DNA from: Legionella moravica DSM 19234
GTDB taxonomy: Bacteria > Pseudomonadota > Gammaproteobacteria > Legionellales > Legionellaceae
NCBI RefSeq assembly: GCF_000423305.1
Contig: NZ_AUHS01000003.1
Location: forward strand, 248,001 to 312,000
DNA: 64,000 nt
Direction: 5' to 3'
Part shown: one piece after another, positions 9,714-17,406 of the stretch
How positions within the stretch are numbered: the first letter of the stretch is position 1
Layout of the letters: the number at the start of each line of letters is the position of its first letter
The notes under the pieces: model-generated
What the model was told of the DNA's origin: nothing
The model's database searches: none
The model's input: the letters and a program-made list of their open reading frames with translations, nothing else
Position numbers and translations under genes: made by a program

Positions 9714-10502
9714 TCATTTATTTTTTTCCGAACGCAGCTGGTGCAAATGCTGACTTATTTCGATAGCGTTATTCGTAAATATCCAATTTATACCTCGGTT
9801 TAACTCCCTGTACAAACTGTTTTTGGAATTAACAAAACCGACTCCCGAAACTTGATTGGCTTCATTAAGTTTTTTTCTTTTCTTGTTAGTTAAAAGTAAA
9901 TAACTTCCCATTACGCCACCGTAATTTTCCCGGATACTTAACTCACAAAACTGGTTGACGTTATTATGAACGGCTACCAATAATAAGGACTTTCTTGGGA
10001 ACAGCGTCAAAGAATCAAAAATAGACGCCTCTAAAGCCAGTAAATGAAAATCTTGGATGGGTGACAATCCCTGTAGAGTGTTCATCAATGAACGCTCATC
10101 CTTTATTGGTGATTTTAATTCGATAAACAAATGCAGATCTCTGCCGTACTCGGTGATCACCTCGGCAAGTGAAGGAATTTCTGGAACTAAAGAGCGTAAA
10201 TCATTAAACGTCAAATCAGTAATAGTCACATCATGACCCCACAAGCGATTGAGGGTTCTATCATGATTCACAACAAAGACACCATCTGCCGTGGCATGTA
10301 CATCTAATTCGATTCCCCAACACCCGGCATTTCGTGCCAAATGAAAAGATTCATGAGTGTTTTCGATGATTCCTTTGGTATTATTGTGAGCGCCTCTATG
10401 TGCAATGATCTTCGCTTGATCAATGTGCATTGACTGTGGCTTCTGTCGTGGAACCACAGCAAAGCAACCATCCATCATTTTTTCCGTTAACGTGAGTAAC
10501 AC
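9714..10502 (-). CDS. Glycerophosphodiester phosphodiesterase family protein
   Basis: The GDPD TIM-barrel motifs are clear: IIAHRGAHNN, IENTHESFHLARNAG, GIELDVHATADGVFVVNHD and LFIELKSP. Family members hydrolyse deacylated phospholipids to glycerol-3-phosphate and an alcohol. The longest frame begins with GTG at 10502. ATGs at 10478 and 10475, or the ATG giving MHIDQAK at 10430, are plausible alternative starts, and no start has a strong ribosome site. There is no signal peptide, so it is likely cytoplasmic like UgpQ. dgkA follows it on the same strand. Confidence 0.87.
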   Translation of the reverse strand: MLLTLTEKMMDGCFAVVPRQKPQSMHIDQAKIIAHRGAHNNTKGIIENTHESFHLARNAGCWGIELDVHATADGVFVVNHDRTLNRLWGHDVTITDLTFNDLRSLVPEIPSLAEVITEYGRDLHLFIELKSPIKDERSLMNTLQGLSPIQDFHLLALEASIFDSLTLFPRKSLLLVAVHNNVNQFCELSIRENYGGVMGSYLLLTNKKRKKLNEANQVSGVGFVNSKNSLYRELNRGINWIFTNNAIEISQHLHQLRSEKNK

Positions 10503-10670
10503 CTTATAAATCCCTAGCTTTTGATGGTAAAGATTTTCATTTTATGCTGACGGGGATTAAAAGGCAAAATAGAACATCACAACAAAATAGATAAAAATCA
10601 ACTACACTAGATGTATCAAGAGATTGGGTATTTTTCATAAGTCCTGCGAATCATAACAAGGAGTGTTTAA

Positions 10671-12338
10671 ATGACTGTAACTATAACAAAACATGGAATG
10701 GAATTAATAAAAGATTCTCTGCTCAACAAAAATACTGCCTTTAGCACTGAAGAAAGAGATCGGTTTGGATTACATGGCCTGCTTCCCTCAACTATTGAGA
10801 GCCTTGAAGAACAGATTGTTCGGTGCCATGACGCTTATCACTTAAAAGAAACACCCCTGGAAAAACACATCTATTTACGAGCTCTGCAAGATTACAACGA
10901 GGTACTATTTTATCGTTTTATAATTGAAAATCTCGAAGAAATAATGCCCATTATTTACACTCCGGTAGTCGGTTTGGCTTGTGAGCAATTTTCACATATT
11001 TATCGGCAACCAAGAGGTCTATTTCTAAGTTACCCAGTTCGGGACAAAATGGATGAGATTATCAAATCGATCGCCTCATCACGAACTATAAGCGTTATCG
11101 TCGTCACAGACGGAGAGCGGATACTCGGCTTGGGTGATCAAGGAGCAGGAGGATTAGGGATTCCAATTGGAAAATTATCACTTTATACCAGTTGTGGTGG
11201 TATAAAACCGTCTGAAACGCTCCCGATCATCCTGGATGTTGGTACCAATAATCAGGAGCGCTTAAAGGATCCGGAATACATTGGCTGGCGGCATGAGCGA
11301 ATTACAGGAAAGGAGTATGACGATTTTGTCGACCAATTTGTCCAAAGCATTAAAAAGCATATGCCCAATGTTTTATTACAGTTTGAAGATTTTGCACAAC
11401 AACATGCTTATCCATTACTCGAACGCTATAAAGATCAATTATGTACCTTTAATGATGACATTCAAGGCACTGCTGCGGTAGCTGTCGCAGCGATTATTGC
11501 TGCAACGCGTGTTGCCGGTACGCCCTTGAAAGACCAACGCATCGCACTGTTAGGTGCAGGATCTGCAGGTTGTGGAATCAGTGAACAATTAGTACACGCC
11601 ATGATGAGTCAGGGCTTATCTGAAGCGGAAGCTCGTTCTCGTTTTTATTTAGTAGATAGAAATGGCCTGCTTCATGATGGCATGGCCGATCTATTACCGT
11701 TCCAAAAAGGATTTACTCAACCCTTGGATTCATTAAAAAGCTGGAACGTACACAATTTAGAGCAAATCAGCTTAAACGATGTCATCATTAATGCAAAACC
11801 AACGATACTTCTCGGTGTGTCTGGACAACCCAAACAATTCACTGAATCGATGATCAAATCAATGGTGGGTTATTGCCAAAGACCTATTATATTTCCATTA
11901 TCAAATCCAACATCCCGTGTAGAGGCTATTCCTGAAGACTTGCTGCATTGGACTTCTGGAACTGCATTAATTGCAACTGGAAGCCCATTTGATCCAATAG
12001 AATTGAACGGGCAAAAGTTTGATATTGCTCAGTGCAATAATTCATATATATTCCCAGGAGTGGGTTTGGGAGTTGTTGCAGGTAAAGCCAGAAGGGTCAC
12101 TGATGATATGATGATGGCAGCCGCCATAGCTTTAAGTGAATTAGCACCTGCAGTAGAAACGGGTGTAGGTCGCCTTTTGCCTGAACTGTCATCAATCAGA
12201 GAGGTCAGCAGACATATAGCCAAAGCCGTAATCAAACAAGGCATCAAAGAAGGACATATAAGTGCAATGAATGACCTTGAAATTGATAAAGCCATTGATG
12301 CAACAATGTGGACGCCCCATTATGAAAGCTACATATAA
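10671..12338 (+). CDS. maeA: NAD-type malic enzyme (oxaloacetate-decarboxylating malate dehydrogenase)
   Basis: The 555-residue protein has the full malic-enzyme architecture. The N-terminal domain carries YTPVVGLACEQFSHIYRQPRG and TDGERILGLGDQG. The metal-binding region is QFEDFAQQHAYPLLERY with CTFNDDIQGTAAV. The Rossmann segment is LLGAGSAGCGI. It converts malate to pyruvate and CO2 with reduction of NAD(P). AGGAG precedes the ATG. It stands alone between a GDPD gene on the other strand and a Sua5 gene. Length and motifs favour the E. coli MaeA group over the larger MaeB group; cofactor preference is inferred. Confidence 0.92.
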   Translation: MTVTITKHGMELIKDSLLNKNTAFSTEERDRFGLHGLLPSTIESLEEQIVRCHDAYHLKETPLEKHIYLRALQDYNEVLFYRFIIENLEEIMPIIYTPVVGLACEQFSHIYRQPRGLFLSYPVRDKMDEIIKSIASSRTISVIVVTDGERILGLGDQGAGGLGIPIGKLSLYTSCGGIKPSETLPIILDVGTNNQERLKDPEYIGWRHERITGKEYDDFVDQFVQSIKKHMPNVLLQFEDFAQQHAYPLLERYKDQLCTFNDDIQGTAAVAVAAIIAATRVAGTPLKDQRIALLGAGSAGCGISEQLVHAMMSQGLSEAEARSRFYLVDRNGLLHDGMADLLPFQKGFTQPLDSLKSWNVHNLEQISLNDVIINAKPTILLGVSGQPKQFTESMIKSMVGYCQRPIIFPLSNPTSRVEAIPEDLLHWTSGTALIATGSPFDPIELNGQKFDIAQCNNSYIFPGVGLGVVAGKARRVTDDMMMAAAIALSELAPAVETGVGRLLPELSSIREVSRHIAKAVIKQGIKEGHISAMNDLEIDKAIDATMWTPHYESYI

Positions 12339-12349
12339 CAGGGTTTTTC

Positions 12350-12380
12350 AAGACTGTTGGACGGATGGTCTGACAGTCTT
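12350..12380 (+). terminator. Possible terminator after the malic enzyme gene
   Basis: Perfect 8-bp arms aagactgt (12350-12357) and acagtctt (12373-12380) are followed by a short TTATA stretch, 12 bases after the stop codon. The T-run is weak. The remaining DNA up to 12614 shows no gene. Confidence 0.5.
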
Positions 12381-12614
12381 TTATACACCACCTCAACCGG
12401 GTTTTGATAAAACCAAAATTCCAGCGGCTTTGTATCCGGTAATGAGGTAATGCGCTGCTGATATCATGGTAAGTACACAGTAGAGCGAGTTGGCGTTATT
12501 TTTAGTATTAACTATTCCATTAGCAGGGCGATCTGTGTAAAAATAATGCTCTGTTACTACCCATTCTTTTGGCCAGTTTCCTATATCATATCAACCTATT
12601 AATGAGACCCATTT

Positions 12615-13580
12615 ATGCCCCAAATTACCACTAATCTGAATCGAGCTATTCTTGATTTAAAGAATGGAAAACCTGTTGCCATTCCAACAGAGACCGTTTA
12701 CGGATTAGCTGCGCTGATCAATAAAGATAAAGCGATTAAAGCAGTTTTTGCCATGAAGAACAGGCCATTGAATCATCCGTTAATTGTTCATATAGCAGAA
12801 GATTGGGATTTGAATGAACTGGTAGACGAAATCCCGGAATATGCACAAATATTAATTAATACATTCTGGCCTGGACCTTTAACTCTGGTATTCCGCGGCA
12901 AAGAGAACCATATTAACCCCTTAATTACTGGCGGCCAAACCACTATAGCCATAAGATGTCCTGCACACCCGGTTGCCCAAAAACTATTACAAAAACTGAA
13001 TAGCCCTATAGTTGCTCCATCAGCCAATCCTTTTGGCAAAGTCAGCCCAACAACGGCCTTACATGTAAAGCAATCCTTCAAAGATCAGGAGTTATTAATT
13101 TTAGATGGTGGTCGATGCCGCGTTGGCATTGAATCGACTATAGTGGATGCAACCAATCCTGAGACATATCAAATTTTGCGCCACGGGCTCATTGATGAAC
13201 AAGCGATAGCCGCTGTTGTTCCCTCTCGTTACGCTGCCAAAGAAACCAATATTCGAGTACCTGGCAAATTAGAGAGTCACTATCAACCGCAAAAGAACTT
13301 ATACTATTTTAAACAATTTGAAAAACTGTCCAGCTTTTGTCAAAGAAGAGAGGGTGATGTTTATGTCATCGCCAGCAAACAACCCGAGGGTGTAGAAGAC
13401 GAGCTGTTTCATCTTCTGGCAGACAATCCTGAAAAAGCAGCTTATGACTTATATTACCAGCTCAGATATGCTGATTCTTCCCATGCCATCTGCATCGCCA
13501 TAGAGCTTCCACCAGAAACGAGCGAATGGGAAGGCGTCAGAGAACGAATTTTAAAAGCAGGGTTACCCTACTCAAAATAA
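12615..13580 (+). CDS. Threonylcarbamoyl-AMP synthase, Sua5/YrdC family
   Basis: This makes the threonylcarbamoyl-adenylate used for t6A37 modification of ANN-decoding tRNAs. The YrdC domain occupies the N-terminal 200 residues or so (GKPVAIPTETVYGLAA, KNRPLNHPLIVH, WPGPLTLVF, APSANPFGKVSPT). A C-terminal Sua5 domain follows (GKLESHYQPQK, then RYADSSHAICIA). Total length is 321, the long Sua5 type rather than the short TsaC type. No strong ribosome site is seen (GAGACCC upstream). It lies just before tRNA-Leu. Confidence 0.9.
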   Translation: MPQITTNLNRAILDLKNGKPVAIPTETVYGLAALINKDKAIKAVFAMKNRPLNHPLIVHIAEDWDLNELVDEIPEYAQILINTFWPGPLTLVFRGKENHINPLITGGQTTIAIRCPAHPVAQKLLQKLNSPIVAPSANPFGKVSPTTALHVKQSFKDQELLILDGGRCRVGIESTIVDATNPETYQILRHGLIDEQAIAAVVPSRYAAKETNIRVPGKLESHYQPQKNLYYFKQFEKLSSFCQRREGDVYVIASKQPEGVEDELFHLLADNPEKAAYDLYYQLRYADSSHAICIAIELPPETSEWEGVRERILKAGLPYSK

Positions 13581-13587
13581 AAAAATA

Positions 13588-13616
13588 TTGACATAAGACT
13601 CTATTTTGCGTAACGT
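13588..13616 (+). promoter_or_regulatory. Sigma70-type promoter of tRNA-Leu
   Basis: TTGACA at 13588-13593 is a perfect -35 box. TAACGT at 13611-13616 lies 17 bases downstream as the -10 box. A GC-rich stretch (agcgcac) follows before the tRNA 5' end at 13627, which resembles the discriminator of stringently controlled stable-RNA promoters. Confidence 0.7.
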
Positions 13617-13626
13617 AGCGCACTAT

Positions 13627-13713
13627 GCCGAGGTGGTGAAATTGGTAGACACGCTAGCTTCAGGTGCTAGTGGGGGCAACCCCGTGGAGGTTCGAGTCCT
13701 CTTCTCGGTACCA
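13627..13713 (+). tRNA. tRNA-Leu (anticodon CAG)
   Basis: This 87-nt class II tRNA has an encoded CCA end. The acceptor stem GCCGAGG pairs with TCTCGGT, with two G-U pairs. The anticodon loop is TTCAGGT within a CTAGC/GCTAG stem, giving CAG. There is a variable arm (tgggggcaacccc), and the T loop GTTCGAGTC is present. A degenerate copy of the 3' end occurs 3.6 kb downstream, marking it as an integration target. Confidence 0.95.
13689..13713 (+). repeat. Island attachment site, left copy (tRNA-Leu 3' end)
   Basis: The last 25 bases of the tRNA (T arm, acceptor strand and CCA) recur as a direct repeat at 17338-17361, with one substitution, one missing G and a changed last base. Site-specific integrases commonly use the tRNA 3' end and regenerate it at the far end of the insert. 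Confidence 0.65.
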
Positions 13714-13898
13714 TTGAGCAAGTTTAAAACACTTCTTAATGATTCGCAAGTATGCTTAAAGCATTGATTATTATTGAAATAATACAGACTTCGTCTTCTC
13801 AAATCTTTCTCAACTTTTCGTTATTTTTCATATTGATCTTCCCTCAAATAGCCGGACACCTTGTTTACGAGATATAATCTTATCAACAAGGAGTAATC

Positions 13899-14201
13899 AT
13901 GGTAAGACAAGTTTATACAAAAGAGTTCAAAATTAAAGCTATTGAACTACTGGAATCAAGTAATAAGCCATTAAGACAAGTAGCCAGAGAGCTTGGTGTA
14001 GCAGAAAATAACCTATATAACTGGCGCAAACAATACCTTCTCAAACAAGAGAAAGTATTCCCCAATCAACCTCAATTAAATGAAAAAGACTTAGAGTTAA
14101 AGCGATTGAAAGCGCGCGTAGCGGAACTGGAAGAAGAGCGAGAAATCTTAAAAAAGGCAGCAGCGTTTTTCGCCAAGGAAGGCCAGCGAAATACGCGTTA
14201 A
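13899..14201 (+). CDS. IS3-family transposase OrfA
   Basis: The 100-residue protein has an N-terminal helix-turn-helix (YTKEFKIKAIELL, LRQVARELGVAENNLYNWRKQ) followed by a leucine-rich coiled coil (LKRLKARVAELEEEREILKKAAAFF). This is the usual OrfA layout for DNA binding and dimerisation. AAGGAG precedes the ATG. Near its 3' end the A-rich stretch TTAAAAAAGG is the normal kind of site for the -1 frameshift that makes the OrfAB transposase. OrfB is broken, so this protein is probably without transposition function. Confidence 0.9.
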   Translation: MVRQVYTKEFKIKAIELLESSNKPLRQVARELGVAENNLYNWRKQYLLKQEKVFPNQPQLNEKDLELKRLKARVAELEEEREILKKAAAFFAKEGQRNTR

Positions 14202-14347
14202 TAAAAGAACAATCGGCTTTCCATCGTGTACAAAAGCTTTGTCAGGTATTGGGCGTATCCAGTAGCTCCTATTATGCTTGGTTAAAAGGTTCTGAAAGCT
14301 CACGCATACAAGAAGATAAACGTTTAGCAGTTTTATATTTGATATAG
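14153..14347 (+). pseudogene. IS3-family OrfB transposase, N-terminal fragment
   Basis: In the -1 frame relative to orfA the translation reads KYALIKEQSAFHRVQ and then LCQVLGVSSSSYYAWLKG, the typical OrfB start, and stops at TAG 14345-14347 after about 65 codons. The integrase core with its DDE residues is absent. The break coincides with the beginning of the 14356 ORF, which suggests that a deletion or second insertion removed the rest. Confidence 0.85.
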
Positions 14348-14355
14348 CTAACTTT

Positions 14356-14673
14356 ATGAGCGAGGAATTTAGACGTGAACTATTAAGTTTATTTCTTCAG
14401 AAAAACAAGGAGTTCAAAGATTTTAAAAAACTTGAGCATATATCAAGAACAATGAGCTGGTCTGGAAGTAGAATGCCAATTTTAGAGAGAGAAAAGAACT
14501 ATCTTATGAGTCTTTTACCCTTGTTCAATTCAGTAGAACTGCTAGAGCATAAGGCTTATGTGGAGAAGCAAATAGAATATATAGTTGAATCCATTGAAAA
14601 CGAGAAAAAAAAAGGACTTTTTAGAAAGCAGAGATTAAGTGAATTCAATTTAACTAAGGAATCTAATGAATAG
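14356..14673 (+). CDS. Orphan ORF at the IS break point, possibly the C-terminal piece of a larger gene
   Basis: I do not recognise this 105-residue charged, helical protein (REKNYLMSLLPLFNSVELL, EKQIEYIVESIENEKKK). It has no clear ribosome site. Its frame stays open upstream only to 14320, into the IS remnant. That is what would be expected if the deletion that removed the IS end also removed the beginning of a longer gene. It overlaps the following kinase gene by 8 bases in another frame, so the original gene was probably translationally coupled to the kinase. Confidence 0.55.
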   Translation: MSEEFRRELLSLFLQKNKEFKDFKKLEHISRTMSWSGSRMPILEREKNYLMSLLPLFNSVELLEHKAYVEKQIEYIVESIENEKKKGLFRKQRLSEFNLTKESNE

Positions 14674-15634
14674 CACCACAAATAAAAATCCTAATAAGCA
14701 GATCGCTTCATCTGTCGTTTCAGCCATGGTGGGGAAGCCAGCTATATCTGCAACAAGAATGACAACAGGCGATCAATATTTTGTGTTTGCAGTCAAAACT
14801 GCCGACGCAGAATATGTTATTCGAATGACTGATACCAATCAAAAAGCAAAATTTCTCTCCGCAATCTATTGGCAGGAAAAACTATTACCGCTGGGAATAC
14901 CTCTTGCTAAATTTATTGACTCAGACTTAGAGGGAAAACATTCGCCTTTTCCTGCTTTGCTTATGATGCGCCTACCCGGTGATGACTTGTGTAATGTCTA
15001 TTCAAGTTTGACAGATATAGATAAAAAAAATTTAGCTACTCACATGGCAAAAATTCAGGCAACTGCCAGTACACTTCCTCTAGGCATAGGTTACGGTATC
15101 ACTGATAGTTATGAGCATGTTCCAGAAGAAAGGTCTTGGTATGATTTTTTGCTTAATCGGTTACATTTATTTAAAAATATTATAGCGAAAACTGGTTGTT
15201 TTGATCCTGAGCAAATCACAAAAGTAATTACCATTGCAAATCATATGAAAGATGAATTATCTACTGTAACTGCGATACCTTTTTTGTGGGATGCCAGCGA
15301 ACGTAATGTGATTGTCTCTAACGGTAAGATCACCGGGATCGTTGATGTGGATGATATCTGTTTTGGTGATCCATTATTTGTAATAGCATTGACGCATGCT
15401 GCTCTAGCACTTGAAGGCCTCGACACCTTATACACAGATTACTGGGAACAAGCATTGCATCTGGATAAAAAAGCCCAATGTCGCCTTAAGTTTTATCGAC
15501 TATTTTATGCAGTTGTATTTATGCGTAAACATGCCATGCAAACAACCAATAGCAAAAAAGTAATGTTCGATACAGAAAGGCTTTATAGGATATTTCAACA
15601 AGCCTTGAAAGAAATGGAGAACAACTTACACTAA
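14666..15634 (+). CDS. APH-fold small-molecule kinase (aminoglycoside phosphotransferase family)
   Basis: The 322-residue protein has an APH/choline-kinase-like layout. The nucleotide lobe contains VIRMTDTNQKAKF and the hinge MMRLPGDDL. The catalytic loop is LWDASERNVIV, with D209 as presumed base and N214 as metal ligand. The Mg-binding D227 is in GIVDVDDICFGDP. The histidine usually two residues before the catalytic aspartate is replaced by Leu-Trp. The substrate could be an antibiotic, a sugar or an aminoalcohol; it is not close to the spectinomycin kinase I recall from L. pneumophila. It lies in the tRNA island and is coupled to the orphan ORF. Confidence 0.78.
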   Translation: MNSTTNKNPNKQIASSVVSAMVGKPAISATRMTTGDQYFVFAVKTADAEYVIRMTDTNQKAKFLSAIYWQEKLLPLGIPLAKFIDSDLEGKHSPFPALLMMRLPGDDLCNVYSSLTDIDKKNLATHMAKIQATASTLPLGIGYGITDSYEHVPEERSWYDFLLNRLHLFKNIIAKTGCFDPEQITKVITIANHMKDELSTVTAIPFLWDASERNVIVSNGKITGIVDVDDICFGDPLFVIALTHAALALEGLDTLYTDYWEQALHLDKKAQCRLKFYRLFYAVVFMRKHAMQTTNSKKVMFDTERLYRIFQQALKEMENNLH

Positions 15635-15689
15635 TAAATGACAACAATATGCGAGCCTCAACCAAAATTAATACTTCTATAAGTATCAG

Positions 15690-16550
15690 TTATTCTGGCT
15701 GGTTCAGAAACAATTTCTGCAACCATACATTAATTTCATCTAAAAGGTCATTAATTTTTTCAGGTAAATTAAGTTGTTTTTGAATTGCTCCTAATCCACG
15801 AATATGCCTAGACCAGAAACCCTGTAATCTTTCCAGGCCTAAGCTAACAAACATAATAGGTAGCATCATCCCAGTACCGCGTTGAGTAAATGTGGTGTGT
15901 AGCGTGCCTCTCAAGATAGTTGGGTTTAATAAGCCCGGCTCCCAAATCATTAAAATAACATCATGATAGTCCTTCATGCGGCTATTATTACTACCTTTCG
16001 AAATAATCGTTTCAAGTTTTTCTGAAAAAATAGATTCCACTGGATAAACCATCATCGTAATTTCACCAACAAATAAAGGCTTCCCTTTGTATTCAAAAGG
16101 ACGAAAATCTTTTTCATTTGGGATGACTTGATCACCAACCCCAATATCAATGTGAATCTTATCTTTCATACCGCCGAAGAATACCTGTAGTGTTGCGCGA
16201 AACCCGGTGTAATCCATATGTGGTTGAGACAATACTTCCATGGAGTCCCATTCAAAGGAAAACGCATCATCAACTGGCGTAGCAATAATATCAGAGATAG
16301 CTGCTTTTACTGTTGAGAATTCACTGTGAATTTTTGTCATTAAAAAATCAACATCTACTGTTTCTCGTCCAATGGTAATGTACTGTGCTAATAGCAATCC
16401 GCCTTTGAAAATAAACCATTCTCGAAATGCTGAGTTTGCTAACCTAGCTAAAAATCGTTCCAGCAAGAGTTGTTTCCACACTTCGTTGAAGGTTACTGAT
16501 TTTTCTTGAGCGATTGTTTTAAGTCGAGCTTTTAACGCGGCTTCATTCAT
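15690..16550 (-). CDS. AbiEii-type nucleotidyltransferase toxin
   Basis: This is the toxin half of a type IV AbiE system, a DNA polymerase beta-like nucleotidyltransferase. The motifs are visible: FKGGLLLAQY (K49, G50, G51), then R62, T64, D66 and D68 in GRETVDVDFL. The PVESIFSEKLETI segment has E177 and K178, and SRMKDYHDV carries R191, K193, D194 and D197. At 286 residues it is normal length and appears intact. It overlaps its antitoxin gene by 4 bases (ATGA), as usual for abiE pairs. Related enzymes block growth by adding nucleotides to tRNA 3' ends; whether this one does is inference. Confidence 0.87.
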   Translation of the reverse strand: MNEAALKARLKTIAQEKSVTFNEVWKQLLLERFLARLANSAFREWFIFKGGLLLAQYITIGRETVDVDFLMTKIHSEFSTVKAAISDIIATPVDDAFSFEWDSMEVLSQPHMDYTGFRATLQVFFGGMKDKIHIDIGVGDQVIPNEKDFRPFEYKGKPLFVGEITMMVYPVESIFSEKLETIISKGSNNSRMKDYHDVILMIWEPGLLNPTILRGTLHTTFTQRGTGMMLPIMFVSLGLERLQGFWSRHIRGLGAIQKQLNLPEKINDLLDEINVWLQKLFLNQPE

Positions 16551-17143
16551 AGTGTCATTGCCAGAAGGTAGGATTCAATATTGACTCTCATTTTCTTTGC
16601 ATAAGTCCGAAGCTTTTCAATGTCTATTCTTTTTGCAAGAGGTTGTTGAAGGCTCGTTCTAAGCGCCTTTAATGCTGTTTCTTTACTTAAGTATCGAAAT
16701 GCATCAAGAATTGTACGCTCTTTATCAAAGATTGGAACAGCTGTTCCCTCTATATCTATACTCGTTTTGCCTAATGTATAGTTACGCATGCGCACTACTT
16801 TTACAGACGCATTTGCCTGATGGCGTGTCCCATGTCTAATGGCTATCCAATGCTGTCTTGGTATTTCATCTGTAAGCTCATAAAGAGCAAGGGCAGAAGT
16901 AAGGCAAATCACTCCATCCTCGGTATTTCTAACAGCAACTACTAGATCCTCCCACTGAAAACTAATCATGGTAGGGGCCATTATCCCACGGTAAAGCCCT
17001 CGACCTAGTCGCTCTATATCGCCTGTATGTATATAATAAGCAAGCTGTTCTGAACTAACTCCACAAGCTTTAGCCTCTTTGCTTGTGAAGCTCATTGCAG
17101 ACAGCAGCTTCTTTAGTTTTTCAAGTGCAATTTTAGGTTTCAT
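16547..17143 (-). CDS. AbiEi-type antitoxin / transcriptional regulator
   Basis: The 198-residue protein begins with a winged-helix DNA-binding domain (FTSKEAKACGVSSEQLAYYIHTGDIERLGRGLYRG). The AbiEi middle and C-terminal domain follows (TSALALYELTDEIPRQHWIAI and a closing IFDKERTILDAFRYL). Known AbiEi proteins repress their own operon by binding inverted repeats and neutralise AbiEii without stable complex formation. A matching inverted repeat lies just upstream at 17152-17198. Gene order antitoxin-toxin with 4-base overlap supports the pair. Confidence 0.87.
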   Translation of the reverse strand: MKPKIALEKLKKLLSAMSFTSKEAKACGVSSEQLAYYIHTGDIERLGRGLYRGIMAPTMISFQWEDLVVAVRNTEDGVICLTSALALYELTDEIPRQHWIAIRHGTRHQANASVKVVRMRNYTLGKTSIDIEGTAVPIFDKERTILDAFRYLSKETALKALRTSLQQPLAKRIDIEKLRTYAKKMRVNIESYLLAMTL

Positions 17144-17151
17144 TCTATTAA

Positions 17152-17198
17152 TTTAGCAATTGCACCCACAAACGTCAATTGGGTGCAGTTACTAAATT
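17152..17198 (-). promoter_or_regulatory. Inverted-repeat operator upstream of the AbiE operon
   Basis: Two symmetrical pairs of arms are present: atttag (17152-17157) with ctaaat (17193-17198), and tgcaccca (17162-17169) with tgggtgca (17181-17188). They begin 9 bases before the AbiEi ATG. This placement and spacing fit autorepression by AbiEi, known for other AbiE systems; binding here is inferred. Confidence 0.65.
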
Positions 17199-17337
17199 AA
17201 AAACGGGGAAAATTCATAACTGATCGTATCTTTTCGTAATCATTCAAATCAGCTATCATACGCAATGTTGGGTAAGATCTTGGGTAAGCTTTAAGTCCTA
17301 GCCGTTACAATCCAATAAAATCAAGAGATTAAGAAAA

Positions 17338-17361
17338 GGTTCAAGTCCTCTTCTCGTACCC
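17338..17361 (+). repeat. Island attachment site, right copy (degenerate tRNA-Leu 3' end)
   Basis: This segment repeats the tRNA-Leu T arm and acceptor strand found at 13689-13713, with G-to-A in the T loop, one G lost near the acceptor end and CCC in place of CCA. It closes the 3.6-kb island. No integrase gene remains between the two copies. Confidence 0.65.
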
Positions 17362-17406
17362 TTACTTTAGTTCGCAACAGTTCAATTAAGTATATAACTC
17401 CCTGAT

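Larger units (their letters stand above)
13834..14347 (+). mobile_element. Truncated IS3-family insertion sequence
   Basis: The remnant starts near an end-like sequence (tgatcttccctcaaatagcc at 13834) and holds a complete orfA and the first part of orfB, then stops abruptly near 14340. The right end and the DDE catalytic core are missing, so it cannot move by itself. It is the first item in the island behind tRNA-Leu. Confidence 0.82.
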
